From: Sphingomonas sp. TZW2008
GTDB lineage: Bacteria > Pseudomonadota > Alphaproteobacteria > Sphingomonadales > Sphingomonadaceae
DNA length: 62,980 nucleotides
Direction: 5' to 3'
NCBI RefSeq assembly: GCF_002117915.1
Contig: NZ_BDJB01000014.1
Span: 1 to 62,980, forward strand
The translations under genes and the position numbers were made by a program. Below are positions 16,986 through 25,787 of the stretch, piece after piece (position 1 is the first letter of the stretch; each line of letters opens with the position of its first letter). The notes below the pieces were generated by a model that did no database searches, was not told the DNA's origin, and was given only the letters and a program-made list of their open reading frames with translations.

Positions 16986-17675
16986 ATGGCCGACAGCGAC
17001 CCGCCGCCCGATTATCTCGGCCACCGCGCCCGGATCCGCGAACGCCTGCTCGGGCAGGGCGGCGACACGCTGCTCGATCACGAACTGATCGAATATCTGC
17101 TGACGCTCGCGACGCCACGCATCGATACCAAACCGATCGCCAAGGCGCTGCTGCGCGAGTTCGGCGGCATCGGCGGCGTCTTCACCGCGGATCGCGCGGC
17201 GTTGTCGCGGATCAAGGGGATGGGCGACGTGGGCATCTCCGCGATCAAGATCGCGCAGGCGACCGCGCTTCGATTGCTGCAATCGGAAGTTGCCGCGCGG
17301 CCGGTGCTCGGCAACTGGCAGGCGCTGCTCGACTATCTGCGTGCCGACATGGCGCACCATTCGATCGAGCGCGTGCGCGTGCTTCACCTCAACACGCGTA
17401 ACATGCTGATCCGCGACGAGGTGATGAGCGAGGGATCGATCGACCAGGCGCAGGTCCATGTCCGCGAGGTGATCCGCCGCGCGATCGATCTCGGGTCGGC
17501 GGCGATCATCCTGGTGCACAATCACCCCTCGGGCGACCCGTCGCCCAGCCGCGCGGATATCGAGATCACCCGCGCCATTGTCGCGGCAGGCAAGGGGCTC
17601 GGCATTGGCGTTCACGATCATCTGATCATCGGCACCAGCGGCCATACCAGCCTGCGCGCAAAGGGGCTGATGTGA
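16986..17675 (+). CDS. radC: RadC-family JAB domain protein
   Basis: The 229-residue protein has the full RadC layout. An N-terminal helix-hairpin-helix part (DYLGHRARIRERLL and LSRIKGMGDVG near residues 70-82) is followed by a JAMM metalloprotease-like domain with VHNHPSGDPSPSRAD near residues 177-191 and the closing DHLIIG. Despite the historical name, a DNA-repair role is unproven. It is a single gene followed at once by a strong terminator. A second, shorter JAB protein is encoded at 45760-46128. Confidence 0.93.
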   Translation: MADSDPPPDYLGHRARIRERLLGQGGDTLLDHELIEYLLTLATPRIDTKPIAKALLREFGGIGGVFTADRAALSRIKGMGDVGISAIKIAQATALRLLQSEVAARPVLGNWQALLDYLRADMAHHSIERVRVLHLNTRNMLIRDEVMSEGSIDQAQVHVREVIRRAIDLGSAAIILVHNHPSGDPSPSRADIEITRAIVAAGKGLGIGVHDHLIIGTSGHTSLRAKGLM

Positions 17676-17679
17676 TGCG

Positions 17680-17714
17680 AAAACGGCCGCCGGATCGCTC
17701 CGGCGGCCGCTTTT
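17680..17714. terminator. Bidirectional intrinsic terminator between radC and the EF-hand gene
   Basis: CGGCCGCCGGA (17684-17694) pairs perfectly with TCCGGCGGCCG (17699-17709) around a TCGC loop. TTTT follows on the plus strand after one C, and a T-run follows on the minus strand. It separates two convergent genes. Confidence 0.92.
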
Positions 17715-17732
17715 GATCGATTGTCGGCGTGA

Positions 17733-18206
17733 TCAGCCAGCCTTGGCCGGGCTGCCGAGGAAACCGGTCAATTCCTGCTTCGACACGGTGGTCGACTTGT
17801 CCTTGTCCGCCTGCGCGAACGCGGCCTCGTTCCACTTCGCGTCGCCCGGCTTCCCGGCGCCGCCCGGCGCCTTGGCCTTGAGCGCGTCCATCCACGCGGC
17901 AAATTCGGCCTTGTTCAGATCGCCGTCGCCGTCCTTGTCGTATGACGCGAATTCGGCATCGACAATCGATGTCACCTGATCGCCAGTCGCTGGCTGGGCA
18001 GCGGCGGCAGCAGTCTCCGCCGGTGCGGGAGTCGCCGTGGCGGAATCCATCGGCGTCGCCTGATCTGCGGGTGCCGCCTGATCTACAGGGGCCGCGGGCG
18101 CTGCCTGAGCGGTCGGCGCCGTCGTCGGCTCAGTGGCGGTTGCCTGCTGTGCAAGCGCCGGCGAAGCAACGGTCATGGCCGTAGCAAGAAGAGCGAATTT
18201 CAACAT
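17733..18206 (-). CDS. Secreted EF-hand domain protein
   Basis: The 157-residue protein has a signal peptide ending in ALAQ (about residue 20), an Ala/Pro/Thr-rich low-complexity linker to about residue 75, and two EF-hand loops: DKDGDGDLNKAE at 90-101 (canonical) and DKDKSTTVSKQE at 134-145 (less ideal, lysine at position 4). It is likely an exported calcium-binding protein. No partner gene is evident. Such small EF-hand proteins are common in sphingomonads; the role is unknown. Confidence 0.85.
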   Translation of the reverse strand: MLKFALLATAMTVASPALAQQATATEPTTAPTAQAAPAAPVDQAAPADQATPMDSATATPAPAETAAAAAQPATGDQVTSIVDAEFASYDKDGDGDLNKAEFAAWMDALKAKAPGGAGKPGDAKWNEAAFAQADKDKSTTVSKQELTGFLGSPAKAG

Positions 18207-18426
18207 CTTTTCTCTCCAGTCGTAATTCTATCCGTCCGGTCGACAGGCAGCGCACACATCGTTGGGTACCGCCTCAGGAACTGGTCCGTCATCAACCGTC
18301 GATTGACAATATCGGTTCCTGCCCCGCGATTTGAAGCCTTGACATGAGCCTGCTAACGCCCGCGCCAGCCCCTCCTCTCGGCGGCTCGCGACGAGCCGTT
18401 CCCTGCGCACGACCAAGGAATTGCAC

Positions 18427-19752
18427 ATGGTTCCGCGTTATTCCCGCCCCGACATGACCGCGATCTGGACGCCGGAAGCCCGTTTCCGCATCTGGTTCGA
18501 GATCGAAGCGCACGCCACAGAGGCGCTCGCCGAACTCGGCGTGGTGCCCCGCGCCGCTGCCGACGCGCTGTGGGCGTGGTGGCGCACCAAACCGCGGATC
18601 GACGTCGATGCGATCGACGCGATCGAGGCGGTGACCAAGCACGACGTGATCGCCTTCCTCACCTGGGTATCGGAGCAGGTCGCCGCGCACTCCGGCGAGG
18701 ATTGGGCGCGCTTCATGCACCAGGGCATGACGAGCTCGGACGTGCTCGACACCTGCCTCGCGGTTCAGCTGACGCGTGCGACCGATCTTTTGATCGCCGA
18801 TGTCGACGCATTGCTGGCGGTGATCCGGCGGCGTGCCGAGGAGCACAAGCTGACGCCGACGATTGGGCGTAGCCACGGCATCCACGCCGAACCCGTCACC
18901 TTCGGGCTCAAGCTGGCGCAGGCCTATGCCGAATTCGATCGCGCGCGCGCACGGCTCGTCACGGCGCGCGCGGAGGTCGCCACCTGTGCGATCTCGGGCG
19001 CGGTCGGCACCTTTGCCAACGTCGATCCGCGCGTCGAAGCGCATGTCGCCGCCAAGCTCGGCCTCGCGATCGAGCCCGTCTCGACGCAGGTGATCCCGCG
19101 CGATCGCCACGCAATGTATTTTGCGACGCTGGGCGTCATCGCCAGCTCGATCGAGCGCCTCGCGACCGAGATCCGCCACCTCCAGCGTACCGAGGTGCTC
19201 GAGGCGGAAGAATATTTCTCGCCCGGGCAAAAGGGCTCGTCGGCGATGCCGCACAAGCGCAACCCGGTGCTGACCGAGAATCTCACCGGGCTTGCACGCA
19301 TGGTCCGCGGCTATGTCACCCCGGCGCTCGAGAACGTCGCGCTGTGGCACGAGCGCGACATCAGCCACTCCTCAGTCGAGCGCTACGTCGCGCCCGACGC
19401 GACGATCACGCTCGATTTCGCGCTCGGACGGATTACCGGCGTGATCGACAAGCTCGTCGTCTATCCGGCCCGGATGCAGAAGAACCTCGATCGGATGGGC
19501 GGGCTGGTCCACTCGCAGCGCGTGCTGCTGGCGCTGACGCAGGCCGGCGTCAGCCGCGAGGACGCCTATCGCCTGGTGCAGCGCAACGCGATGAAGGTGT
19601 GGGAATCGGACGGCGCACTGTCGCTGAGCGAGCTGCTGAAGGCCGACGCGGATGTGACCGCCGCCCTGTCACCCACGGCGATCGATGCCGAGTTCGACCT
19701 CGGCTATCATTATAAGCACGTCGACACGATCTTCGCGCGCGTCTTCGGCTAA
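18427..19752 (+). CDS. purB: Adenylosuccinate lyase
   Basis: The 441-residue protein is a fumarase/aspartase superfamily lyase. It has [13 protein letters not shown] near residue 100, [10 protein letters not shown] near residue 150, and the signature loop with the catalytic serine in [12 protein letters not shown] near residues 268-279. It cleaves SAICAR and adenylosuccinate to release fumarate in purine synthesis. The ATG at 18427 is preferred over a TTG two codons upstream. It is convergent with the agmatine deiminase gene and ends before a hairpin. Confidence 0.97.
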   Translation: MVPRYSRPDMTAIWTPEARFRIWFEIEAHATEALAELGVVPRAAADALWAWWRTKPRIDVDAIDAIEAVTKHDVIAFLTWVSEQVAAHSGEDWARFMHQGMTSSDVLDTCLAVQLTRATDLLIADVDALLAVIRRRAEEHKLTPTIGRSHGIHAEPVTFGLKLAQAYAEFDRARARLVTARAEVATCAISGAVGTFANVDPRVEAHVAAKLGLAIEPVSTQVIPRDRHAMYFATLGVIASSIERLATEIRHLQRTEVLEAEEYFSPGQKGSSAMPHKRNPVLTENLTGLARMVRGYVTPALENVALWHERDISHSSVERYVAPDATITLDFALGRITGVIDKLVVYPARMQKNLDRMGGLVHSQRVLLALTQAGVSREDAYRLVQRNAMKVWESDGALSLSELLKADADVTAALSPTAIDAEFDLGYHYKHVDTIFARVFG

Positions 19753-19759
19753 GTGTATC

Positions 19760-19793
19760 GGCCCTCGCCCGCGTATCTCGCGGCGCGAGGGCC
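19760..19793. terminator. Hairpin between convergent purB and agmatine deiminase genes
   Basis: GGCCCTCGC (19760-19768) and GCGAGGGCC (19785-19793) form a perfect 9-bp stem in the 49-base gap between convergent stops. There is no strong T-run, so it may act as a weak or assisted terminator or an RNA end stabiliser. Confidence 0.6.
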
Positions 19794-19801
19794 ATAAGAG
19801 T

Positions 19802-20767
19802 TCAGGCGGGGATCTGCTGCGAGATGCAGTGGAAGCTGCCGCCGCCCGTCAGGATCGCGTCGGCGCGCAGGCCGATCGCGCGCCGCTCGGGAAACAGCGC
19901 CTGGATCTCGCGCACCGCGACGTCATCGTCGGGCGCGCCGTAGATCGGCACTACGACGCTCGCATTGCCGATGTAGAAGTTCATGTAGCTCGCCGGCACG
20001 ATCTCCTCGTCGCGCAGCACGCGGCCCGGCGACGGGACGGGCACCACCGTCACGCCGCCCGCGCGCGCGCGTTGCGCCGCCTGCTGATAGACCTGCCAAT
20101 TGGGATCGTTCTCGCTGCCGACCGGGATCGCGAGCCGCCCCTCGCCGACGAAGCGCGCTAGGTTGTCGACGTGCCCATCGGTGTGGTCGTTATGCAGTCC
20201 GTCGCCAAGCCACAGCACGCGATCGTAGCCGAGATCGGCAGCGAGCCGCGCCTCGATCTCCGCGCGCGACAGGCCGGGATTGCGGTTGGGATTGAGCAGG
20301 CACTGCTCCGTCGTCACGACGAGGCCGGTGCCGTCGCCGTCGATCGCGCCGCCCTCCAGCACCCAGTCGTGCCGCTCGACGCGCTTGCCGCGCTGCGCCG
20401 CGAGCCGCTGGCCGATGTCGTCGTCGCCCGGCAGATCGTATTTGCCACCCCATCCGTTGAACCGGAAGCTGCGCGCGACACGGTCGCCGGCGATGATCGG
20501 GCCGGTGTCACGCAGCCAGATATCGCCGAACGGCTCCACCACGATCTGCGCGAAACCGGCGAGGCGCTTGGCCGCATCCGCCGCCTCGTCGTCGGCGGCG
20601 ACGAGCAGCACCTGCTCGCCCTTGCCGCCGGCATGCACCGCCGCGGCAAAGGCCGCGACTTCGTCGCGTGCCTCGTCCAGATCTTCCTGCCACAGTTCGG
20701 GGTGGCTCGGAAAACCGATCCACACCGCCTTGTGCGGCGCCCATTCGGGCTTGGGCGTGCGGCTCAC
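19802..20767 (-). CDS. aguA: Agmatine deiminase-family protein
   Basis: The 321-residue protein is a peptidyl-arginine/agmatine deiminase-type guanidine-modifying enzyme. It has GFPSHPELW near the N-terminus, EPFGDIWLRDTGP near residue 80, NGWGGKYDLPGDD near residue 105, HNDHTDGHVDN near residue 195, and the catalytic cysteine Cys314 in GGGSFHC. The family makes N-carbamoylputrescine from agmatine. The GTG start at 20767 overlaps the stop of the upstream M28 peptidase gene by 4 bases (GTGA), so the pair is coupled. No N-carbamoylputrescine amidase is nearby, so the exact substrate is inferred. Confidence 0.88.
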   Translation of the reverse strand: MSRTPKPEWAPHKAVWIGFPSHPELWQEDLDEARDEVAAFAAAVHAGGKGEQVLLVAADDEAADAAKRLAGFAQIVVEPFGDIWLRDTGPIIAGDRVARSFRFNGWGGKYDLPGDDDIGQRLAAQRGKRVERHDWVLEGGAIDGDGTGLVVTTEQCLLNPNRNPGLSRAEIEARLAADLGYDRVLWLGDGLHNDHTDGHVDNLARFVGEGRLAIPVGSENDPNWQVYQQAAQRARAGGVTVVPVPSPGRVLRDEEIVPASYMNFYIGNASVVVPIYGAPDDDVAVREIQALFPERRAIGLRADAILTGGGSFHCISQQIPA

Positions 20768-22404
20768 TTCGCGGCCTCGCGCGACTTGTCGCGGATCGCC
20801 TTGAACTCGGCGGTGGGATACCAGTTCGGCCAGGCGGTGCCGTCGGCGAGCTGCCGGCCGAGCTGATAGTAGATCGTCAGATCCTGGATCGCGCCGTCCC
20901 AATTCCAGTTGGGATCATATTCGTCCTTGGGCCCATGATAGCGGTTGGTCGTATAATCCTCGGCGGCCTTCTTGCCCGCCGCGACGCCGCCGGTGACAAG
21001 ATCCTCGCCGCTGCCGCCCGACAGCATCGGCACGCCGAGCTTGGCGAAGCTGAAATGATCCGAGCGATAATAATGCCCCTTCTCGGGCGTCGCCTCGGCC
21101 GACACGCGGCGCCCCTGCGCGGCGAGCAGCGGCTTCACCATGTCCTCAAGCTCGGACTTGCCCGCCCCACTGATCTCGAAATCGCGTACCGGGCCGAGCA
21201 CGTTGAGCCCGTCCATGTTGACCCCGCCGACGGTCTTGCCGAGCGGAAACACCGGATGCTCGGCATAGTAGCGGGAGCCGAGCAGCCCGCTCTCCTCCGC
21301 CGTCACCGCGACGAAGCCGATCGAGCGGCGCGCCGGCCCCGCCTTTCGGTACGCCTCCGCCATCGCGATCAACCCGGCGATCCCCGTCGCATTGTCGACT
21401 GCGCCGTTGCAGATGTCGTCGCCCGCCACCGCATCGCAGCGACCGAGATGGTCCCAGTGACCCGAATAGAGCACCACCTCGTCAGACGCCGCCGTGCCGG
21501 GGATCACGCCGACGACGTTCTTCGACATGCTGCGCTTGATCTGGTTCGAGAACCCGCCGGACAGCTTGAGGCCCAGCGGCACAGCGCGGAAGCCCTTGCT
21601 CTTCGCCGCGGCGGCTAGCTGGTCGAAATCCTTGCCCGCGGCGGCGAACAGCTCCTTCGCCTTGGCAAGCTGGATCCAGCCGATCACCTCGCTCTGGTCC
21701 ATGTGGTTGCCCGGCTCGTCGAGCTCGTACTGCGGCCCGGTCCATGACGATTGCACCACCGACCAGCCGTAGGCTGCGGGTTCGGTGTCGTGGACGATGA
21801 TCGCGCCCGCCGCGCCCTGCCGCGCGGCCTCCTCGAACTTGTACGTCCAGCGACCGTAATAGGTCATCGCCCGTCCCTCGAACGGCCCCGCATCGAGCCC
21901 GGCAGCCGGCGTCTGCCAGTCGGGATCGTTGACGAGGATGACGACCGTCTTCCCCTTCACGTCGAGCCCGGCATAGTCGTTCCAGCCCTTTTCCGGCGCG
22001 TTGATTCCGTAGCCGACGAAGACGAGGTCGCTGTTCTTGAGCGCCACCTTCGGCGCCACGCGATAGGTGCCGGCGACGATATCGGTGCGATAGTTGAAGG
22101 TGACGGGCGCCTTGCCGCCGGTGGCGGTGAAGGGCGAGACGTCGGTCGCGGTGATCTCCACCATCGGCACGTCCTGCGTCCACTGCCCCTTCTTGCCCGG
22201 CTTCACCCCAGCCACTGCGAGACGCTTGACGATATAGTCGATCGTCTTGGTTTCCCCCGCGGTGGTGGGCGCACGACCCTCGTAGGCGTCCGACGACAGT
22301 TCCTGCGTGACCGATTTCAGCGTCTCGACCGAGAAGCTTGGCTGGGTCTGTGCCCCCGCAGGCAGCGCAGTGGCGAGCAGCAGGAGAGTGGCAAGGCGAC
22401 GCAT
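20764..22404 (-). CDS. M28-family zinc metallopeptidase with PA domain
   Basis: The 546-residue exported protein has a signal peptide (RRLATLLLLATALPAGA), a protease-associated (PA) insert in the first half, and an M28 catalytic domain. Zinc-ligand motifs are seen in YSGHWDHLG, GAVDNATGIAG, TAEESGLLGSRYY and RSDHFSFAKLGVP. It probably acts as a periplasmic or secreted aminopeptidase. It is translationally coupled to the deiminase gene downstream, and the S9 peptidase gene diverges from it. Confidence 0.92.
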   Translation of the reverse strand: MRRLATLLLLATALPAGAQTQPSFSVETLKSVTQELSSDAYEGRAPTTAGETKTIDYIVKRLAVAGVKPGKKGQWTQDVPMVEITATDVSPFTATGGKAPVTFNYRTDIVAGTYRVAPKVALKNSDLVFVGYGINAPEKGWNDYAGLDVKGKTVVILVNDPDWQTPAAGLDAGPFEGRAMTYYGRWTYKFEEAARQGAAGAIIVHDTEPAAYGWSVVQSSWTGPQYELDEPGNHMDQSEVIGWIQLAKAKELFAAAGKDFDQLAAAAKSKGFRAVPLGLKLSGGFSNQIKRSMSKNVVGVIPGTAASDEVVLYSGHWDHLGRCDAVAGDDICNGAVDNATGIAGLIAMAEAYRKAGPARRSIGFVAVTAEESGLLGSRYYAEHPVFPLGKTVGGVNMDGLNVLGPVRDFEISGAGKSELEDMVKPLLAAQGRRVSAEATPEKGHYYRSDHFSFAKLGVPMLSGGSGEDLVTGGVAAGKKAAEDYTTNRYHGPKDEYDPNWNWDGAIQDLTIYYQLGRQLADGTAWPNWYPTAEFKAIRDKSREAAK

Positions 22405-22535
22405 CGGATATCCTCGTGAACGGCAATGTGAACGGTGATGCGACGGACCTTACAGTTTCGCCCGCCCCCCGCAACGACCGCTTGCCACGTGACGCAGCCT
22501 CGGGAACATAGCTGCGGGTTCAGGGGGAAAAACAG

Positions 22536-24509
22536 ATGATTAGCGGAATTGCGCGTACGGCATTGTTGGCGGGCGTCGCGGCGCCGGCGGTCCTGGCTGC
22601 GCAGACGGTGCCGCCCGAGGTCGCGTTCGGCGCGCGCGAGGCCGTCACCTCCGCGTCGCTATCGCCGCGCGGCTCGCGTATTGCCTTTCTCGCGCCGACC
22701 AAGGGGCAAGGAAATGCGCTCTACACTGTGCCCGTCGATGGCAGCACCCCGCCGGTTCGCGCGCTGGTGGCAAGCGGCGATCCCGAACGTCTCAGCCGCT
22801 GCGGCTGGGTGTCCGAGGATCGGCTGGTCTGCACGGTCTACATGGTGCGCGAGGGTGCGCTGCGCTCGGTCGGCAGCTCGCGCCTGATCGCCACCGATTT
22901 CAACGGTGGCAACCTGAAGGTCGTCAGCCGTCGCCAGGGCGTAGATGCGCAATACGTCGCGCAATATGGCGGCGCGATCCTCGACTGGTTGCCGGGCGAG
23001 GACGGACAGATCTTGCTCGACAATTGGTTCGTGCCCGAAGCGCGGATCGGCACGCTGGTCGAGAAGAAGGACGAGGGGCTCGGTGTCGAACGCGTCGACA
23101 CCCGCACCGGCAGCCGCAAGATCGTGCTGCGCCCGTTCCGCACCGCTGCCGAATTCATCACCGACGGCGCCGGCAACGTGCGCATCTCTGGCACGCGCGA
23201 CATCGTCGCCGACGGCTATGACACCGGCAAGATCACCTATCGATTTCGGGGCAAGGACGGCGGCGACTGGCAGCCACTCGGCGCCTACGACACCAACAGC
23301 CGCGAAGGCTTCAATCCTTATGCCGTGGATGCCGAAAAGAACGTCGTCTACGGCTTCCAGAAGGTCGACGGTCGCCGGGCGCTGATGCTGCGCACGCTCG
23401 ACGGGCAGATGAAGGAGGGCGTGGTCCTCGCGCATCCGCAGGTCGATGTCGACGGGCTGATCCGGCTTGGCCGCCGCCAGCGGGTAATCGGCGCCACCTA
23501 TGCGACCGACAAGCGTGTCGCGGCCTATTTCGATCCCGCCTTTGTCACGCTGCGCGCGCAGCTCGCCAAGGCCATCCCCGGCACCGGCCTGGTCAATTTC
23601 GAAGGCGCGACTGACGACGAAAACAAGCTGCTGCTGTGGACCGGCAGCGATGTTGATCCGGGCCGCTACTTCTTGTTCGATCGCCAGTCCAAGCAGCTTC
23701 GCCCGCTGATCCTCTCGCGGCCCGAGCTCGATGGCTACACGCTCGCCTCGGTCAAATCGGTGTCGTTCAAGGCTGCCGACGGCACCAACGTCCCCGGCTA
23801 TCTCACGCTCCCGCCCGGCAGCAGCGGCAAGGGGCTGCCCGCAATTGTCATGCCGCACGGCGGCCCCGCCGCGCGCGACGAGTGGGGCTTCGACTGGCTG
23901 GCGCAATATTTCGCGCATCAGGGCTATGCCGTGCTTCAGCCCAACTTCCGCGGGTCGGACGGCTATGGCGACGCCTGGTTCCAAACCAACGGCTTCCAAT
24001 CATGGCGCACCGCGATCGGCGACGTGACCGACAGCGGCCGCTGGCTGGTCGCGCAAGGTATCGCAGACCCCAAGAAGCTCGGCATCTTCGGCTGGTCGTA
24101 CGGCGGCTATGCCGCGCTGCAATCGGGCGTCGTCGCGCCCGATCTATTCAAGGCGGTCGTCGCGGTCGCCCCGGTCACCGATCTTGATGATCTGCGCGAA
24201 CAATATCGCGACACCACCGCGCAGCGTACCGCCCGCGACTTCATCGGCACGGGCAAGCACATCGTCGAGGGATCGCCGACGCGCAACGCCGGCAAGTTCA
24301 CCGCGCCGGTGCTGATGTTCCACGGCACGCTCGACATGAACGTGCGCTACCGCGCCTCGCAGTTGATGGACGACGCGCTCAAGGATGCGGGCAAGCACCA
24401 CGAACTGGTGACATACGACAAGCTCGACCATTATCTCGAGGACAGCGCCGTACGCGCGGATCTGCTGAAGCGCAGTGACGCGTTTCTGAAGGCCGCCTTT
24501 GCCAAGTAA
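22536..24509 (+). CDS. S9-family (prolyl oligopeptidase/acylaminoacyl peptidase type) serine peptidase
   Basis: The 657-residue protein has a signal peptide (TALLAGVAAPAVLAAQ), a beta-propeller-like first two thirds, and a C-terminal alpha/beta-hydrolase domain. The catalytic triad is Ser521 in GWSYGGY, Asp600 in HGTLDMNV, and His632 in LDHYLED. An oxyanion-region HGGP motif is also present. It likely cleaves small peptides in the periplasm. A GGGGGA purine run precedes the ATG. It diverges from the M28 peptidase gene and ends at a terminator before rpsD. Confidence 0.92.
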   Translation: MISGIARTALLAGVAAPAVLAAQTVPPEVAFGAREAVTSASLSPRGSRIAFLAPTKGQGNALYTVPVDGSTPPVRALVASGDPERLSRCGWVSEDRLVCTVYMVREGALRSVGSSRLIATDFNGGNLKVVSRRQGVDAQYVAQYGGAILDWLPGEDGQILLDNWFVPEARIGTLVEKKDEGLGVERVDTRTGSRKIVLRPFRTAAEFITDGAGNVRISGTRDIVADGYDTGKITYRFRGKDGGDWQPLGAYDTNSREGFNPYAVDAEKNVVYGFQKVDGRRALMLRTLDGQMKEGVVLAHPQVDVDGLIRLGRRQRVIGATYATDKRVAAYFDPAFVTLRAQLAKAIPGTGLVNFEGATDDENKLLLWTGSDVDPGRYFLFDRQSKQLRPLILSRPELDGYTLASVKSVSFKAADGTNVPGYLTLPPGSSGKGLPAIVMPHGGPAARDEWGFDWLAQYFAHQGYAVLQPNFRGSDGYGDAWFQTNGFQSWRTAIGDVTDSGRWLVAQGIADPKKLGIFGWSYGGYAALQSGVVAPDLFKAVVAVAPVTDLDDLREQYRDTTAQRTARDFIGTGKHIVEGSPTRNAGKFTAPVLMFHGTLDMNVRYRASQLMDDALKDAGKHHELVTYDKLDHYLEDSAVRADLLKRSDAFLKAAFAK

Positions 24510-24519
24510 CACGAACGAA

Positions 24520-24550
24520 AAGGGCGGCCCCACACGGGACCGCCCTTATC
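24520..24550. terminator. Terminator hairpin between S9 peptidase and rpsD
   Basis: AAGGGCGG (24520-24527) pairs with CCGCCCTT (24540-24547), with further inner pairing of CCC and GGG. Convergent genes lie on both sides; the A/T-rich stem ends can serve as U-tracts in either direction. Confidence 0.82.
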
Positions 24551-24594
24551 AATAGGTCTGAACGCTGCGTACCCGATCGAATCGGGGCGACGGA

Positions 24595-25209
24595 TCAGCG
24601 GCTGTAGAACTCGACCACGAGGTTCGGTTCCATCTTCACCGGATACGGCACTTCGTCCAGCGTCGGTACGCGGATGAAGGTCACCTTAGTGGTGCCGTCC
24701 TGCGCGACATATTCCGGCACGTCACGCTCGGCGAGGCTCTGCGCCTCGAGCACCAGCGCCATCTCCTGCGCCTTCTTGCCGATGGTGATCTCGTCGTTCA
24801 CCGCGCAGCGGCGCGACGCGATGTTGCACTTCACGCCGTTGACGTAGACGTGGCCGTGGCTGACGAGCTGGCGCGCGGCGAAGATCGTCGGCGCGAACTT
24901 CGCGCGGTACACGATCATGTCCAGGCGACGCTCGAGCAGGCCGATGAGGTTCTGCGAGGTGTCGCCCTTCATCCGGGCGGCTTCGTCATAGCAGTGGCGG
25001 AACTGCTTCTCGGTGACGTCGCCGTAATAGCCCTTCAGCTTCTGCTTGGCGCGCAGCTGCAGACCGAAGTCCGACACCTTGCCCTTGCGGCGCTGACCGT
25101 GCTGGCCGGGGCCGTATTCACGCTTGTTGACCGGGCTCTTCGGGCGGCCCCAGATGTTCTCGCCGAGACGACGGTCGATCTTGTGCTTGGCGCTGTGGCG
25201 CTTCGACAT
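24595..25209 (-). CDS. rpsD: 30S ribosomal protein S4
   Basis: The 204-residue protein begins [20 protein letters not shown] and contains the S4 RNA-binding domain ([13 protein letters not shown] through [12 protein letters not shown]). It binds 16S rRNA early in small-subunit assembly. The ATG at 25209 gives the standard alphaproteobacterial length; the frame is open further upstream but without similarity. It is a single gene with a 227-base leader that could hold an autoregulatory element, though none could be recognised. Confidence 0.98.
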   Translation of the reverse strand: MSKRHSAKHKIDRRLGENIWGRPKSPVNKREYGPGQHGQRRKGKVSDFGLQLRAKQKLKGYYGDVTEKQFRHCYDEAARMKGDTSQNLIGLLERRLDMIVYRAKFAPTIFAARQLVSHGHVYVNGVKCNIASRRCAVNDEITIGKKAQEMALVLEAQSLAERDVPEYVAQDGTTKVTFIRVPTLDEVPYPVKMEPNLVVEFYSR

Positions 25210-25436
25210 GCTGTATCCTTCGATATGCTGACAACGGTGATCCCGGTATCGCACCGGCCATCTCGAAAACGGCCGGGCCGCCTGCTTCACCGGGGTGCAG
25301 GGGCAATCGCGAAGCGGCGCGCCTAGGCCGCGGCGGGATCGAAGTCAAGACGCGGCCGGGGTGCCGCCCGGCGCGCGGGCGCCATTCGACGCCGCGGGGT
25401 GGACAGCGCCGCCGCGCCTCGCCAAGGCCCGATGCC

Positions 25437-25745
25437 ATGATCCTATCCGGGCCCGAATGCACGACCATGGCCGAGGTGCGCGCCGGCGTCGACCAGGTCG
25501 ATCGCGAGTTGGTCGCGCTGCTGCGCCGCCGCTTCGACTATATGGACGCCGCAGCCCGCATCAAGCCGGAACGCGGCCACGTGCGCGACGAGGCTCGCAA
25601 GGCGCAGGTGATCGCCAATGCAGCCGATCATGCCGCCGCCGCCGGGCTGCCGGTACAGGCGATCGCGCAGCTGTGGGATGGGCTCGTCGAGGCGTCGATC
25701 GCCTATGAACTCAATGCGTTCGATCGACGGGTAACCGGATCTTAG
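25437..25745 (+). CDS. Chorismate mutase (AroQ class)
   Basis: The 102-residue all-helical protein has the AroQ pattern: VDQVDRELVALLRRRFDYMDAA with the active-site arginine region, KPERGHVRDEARKAQVI, and the C-terminal LWDGLVEASIAYE. It converts chorismate to prephenate in the cytosol. It lies 42 bases before the aminotransferase/FAD fusion in the same direction, so the two may be co-transcribed. Monofunctional mutases can serve phenylalanine/tyrosine synthesis or a secondary pathway. Confidence 0.88.
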   Translation: MILSGPECTTMAEVRAGVDQVDRELVALLRRRFDYMDAAARIKPERGHVRDEARKAQVIANAADHAAAAGLPVQAIAQLWDGLVEASIAYELNAFDRRVTGS

Positions 25746-25787
25746 CCTGAATCAAGCCATGGGGCGGACGAGAGGATCGTCCTGCCC

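Noticed and set aside
18303..18344. Two TTGACA hexamers upstream of purB (18303-18308 and 18339-18344)
   Set aside because: Neither has a plausible -10 element at 16-18 bases, so I do not call a promoter.
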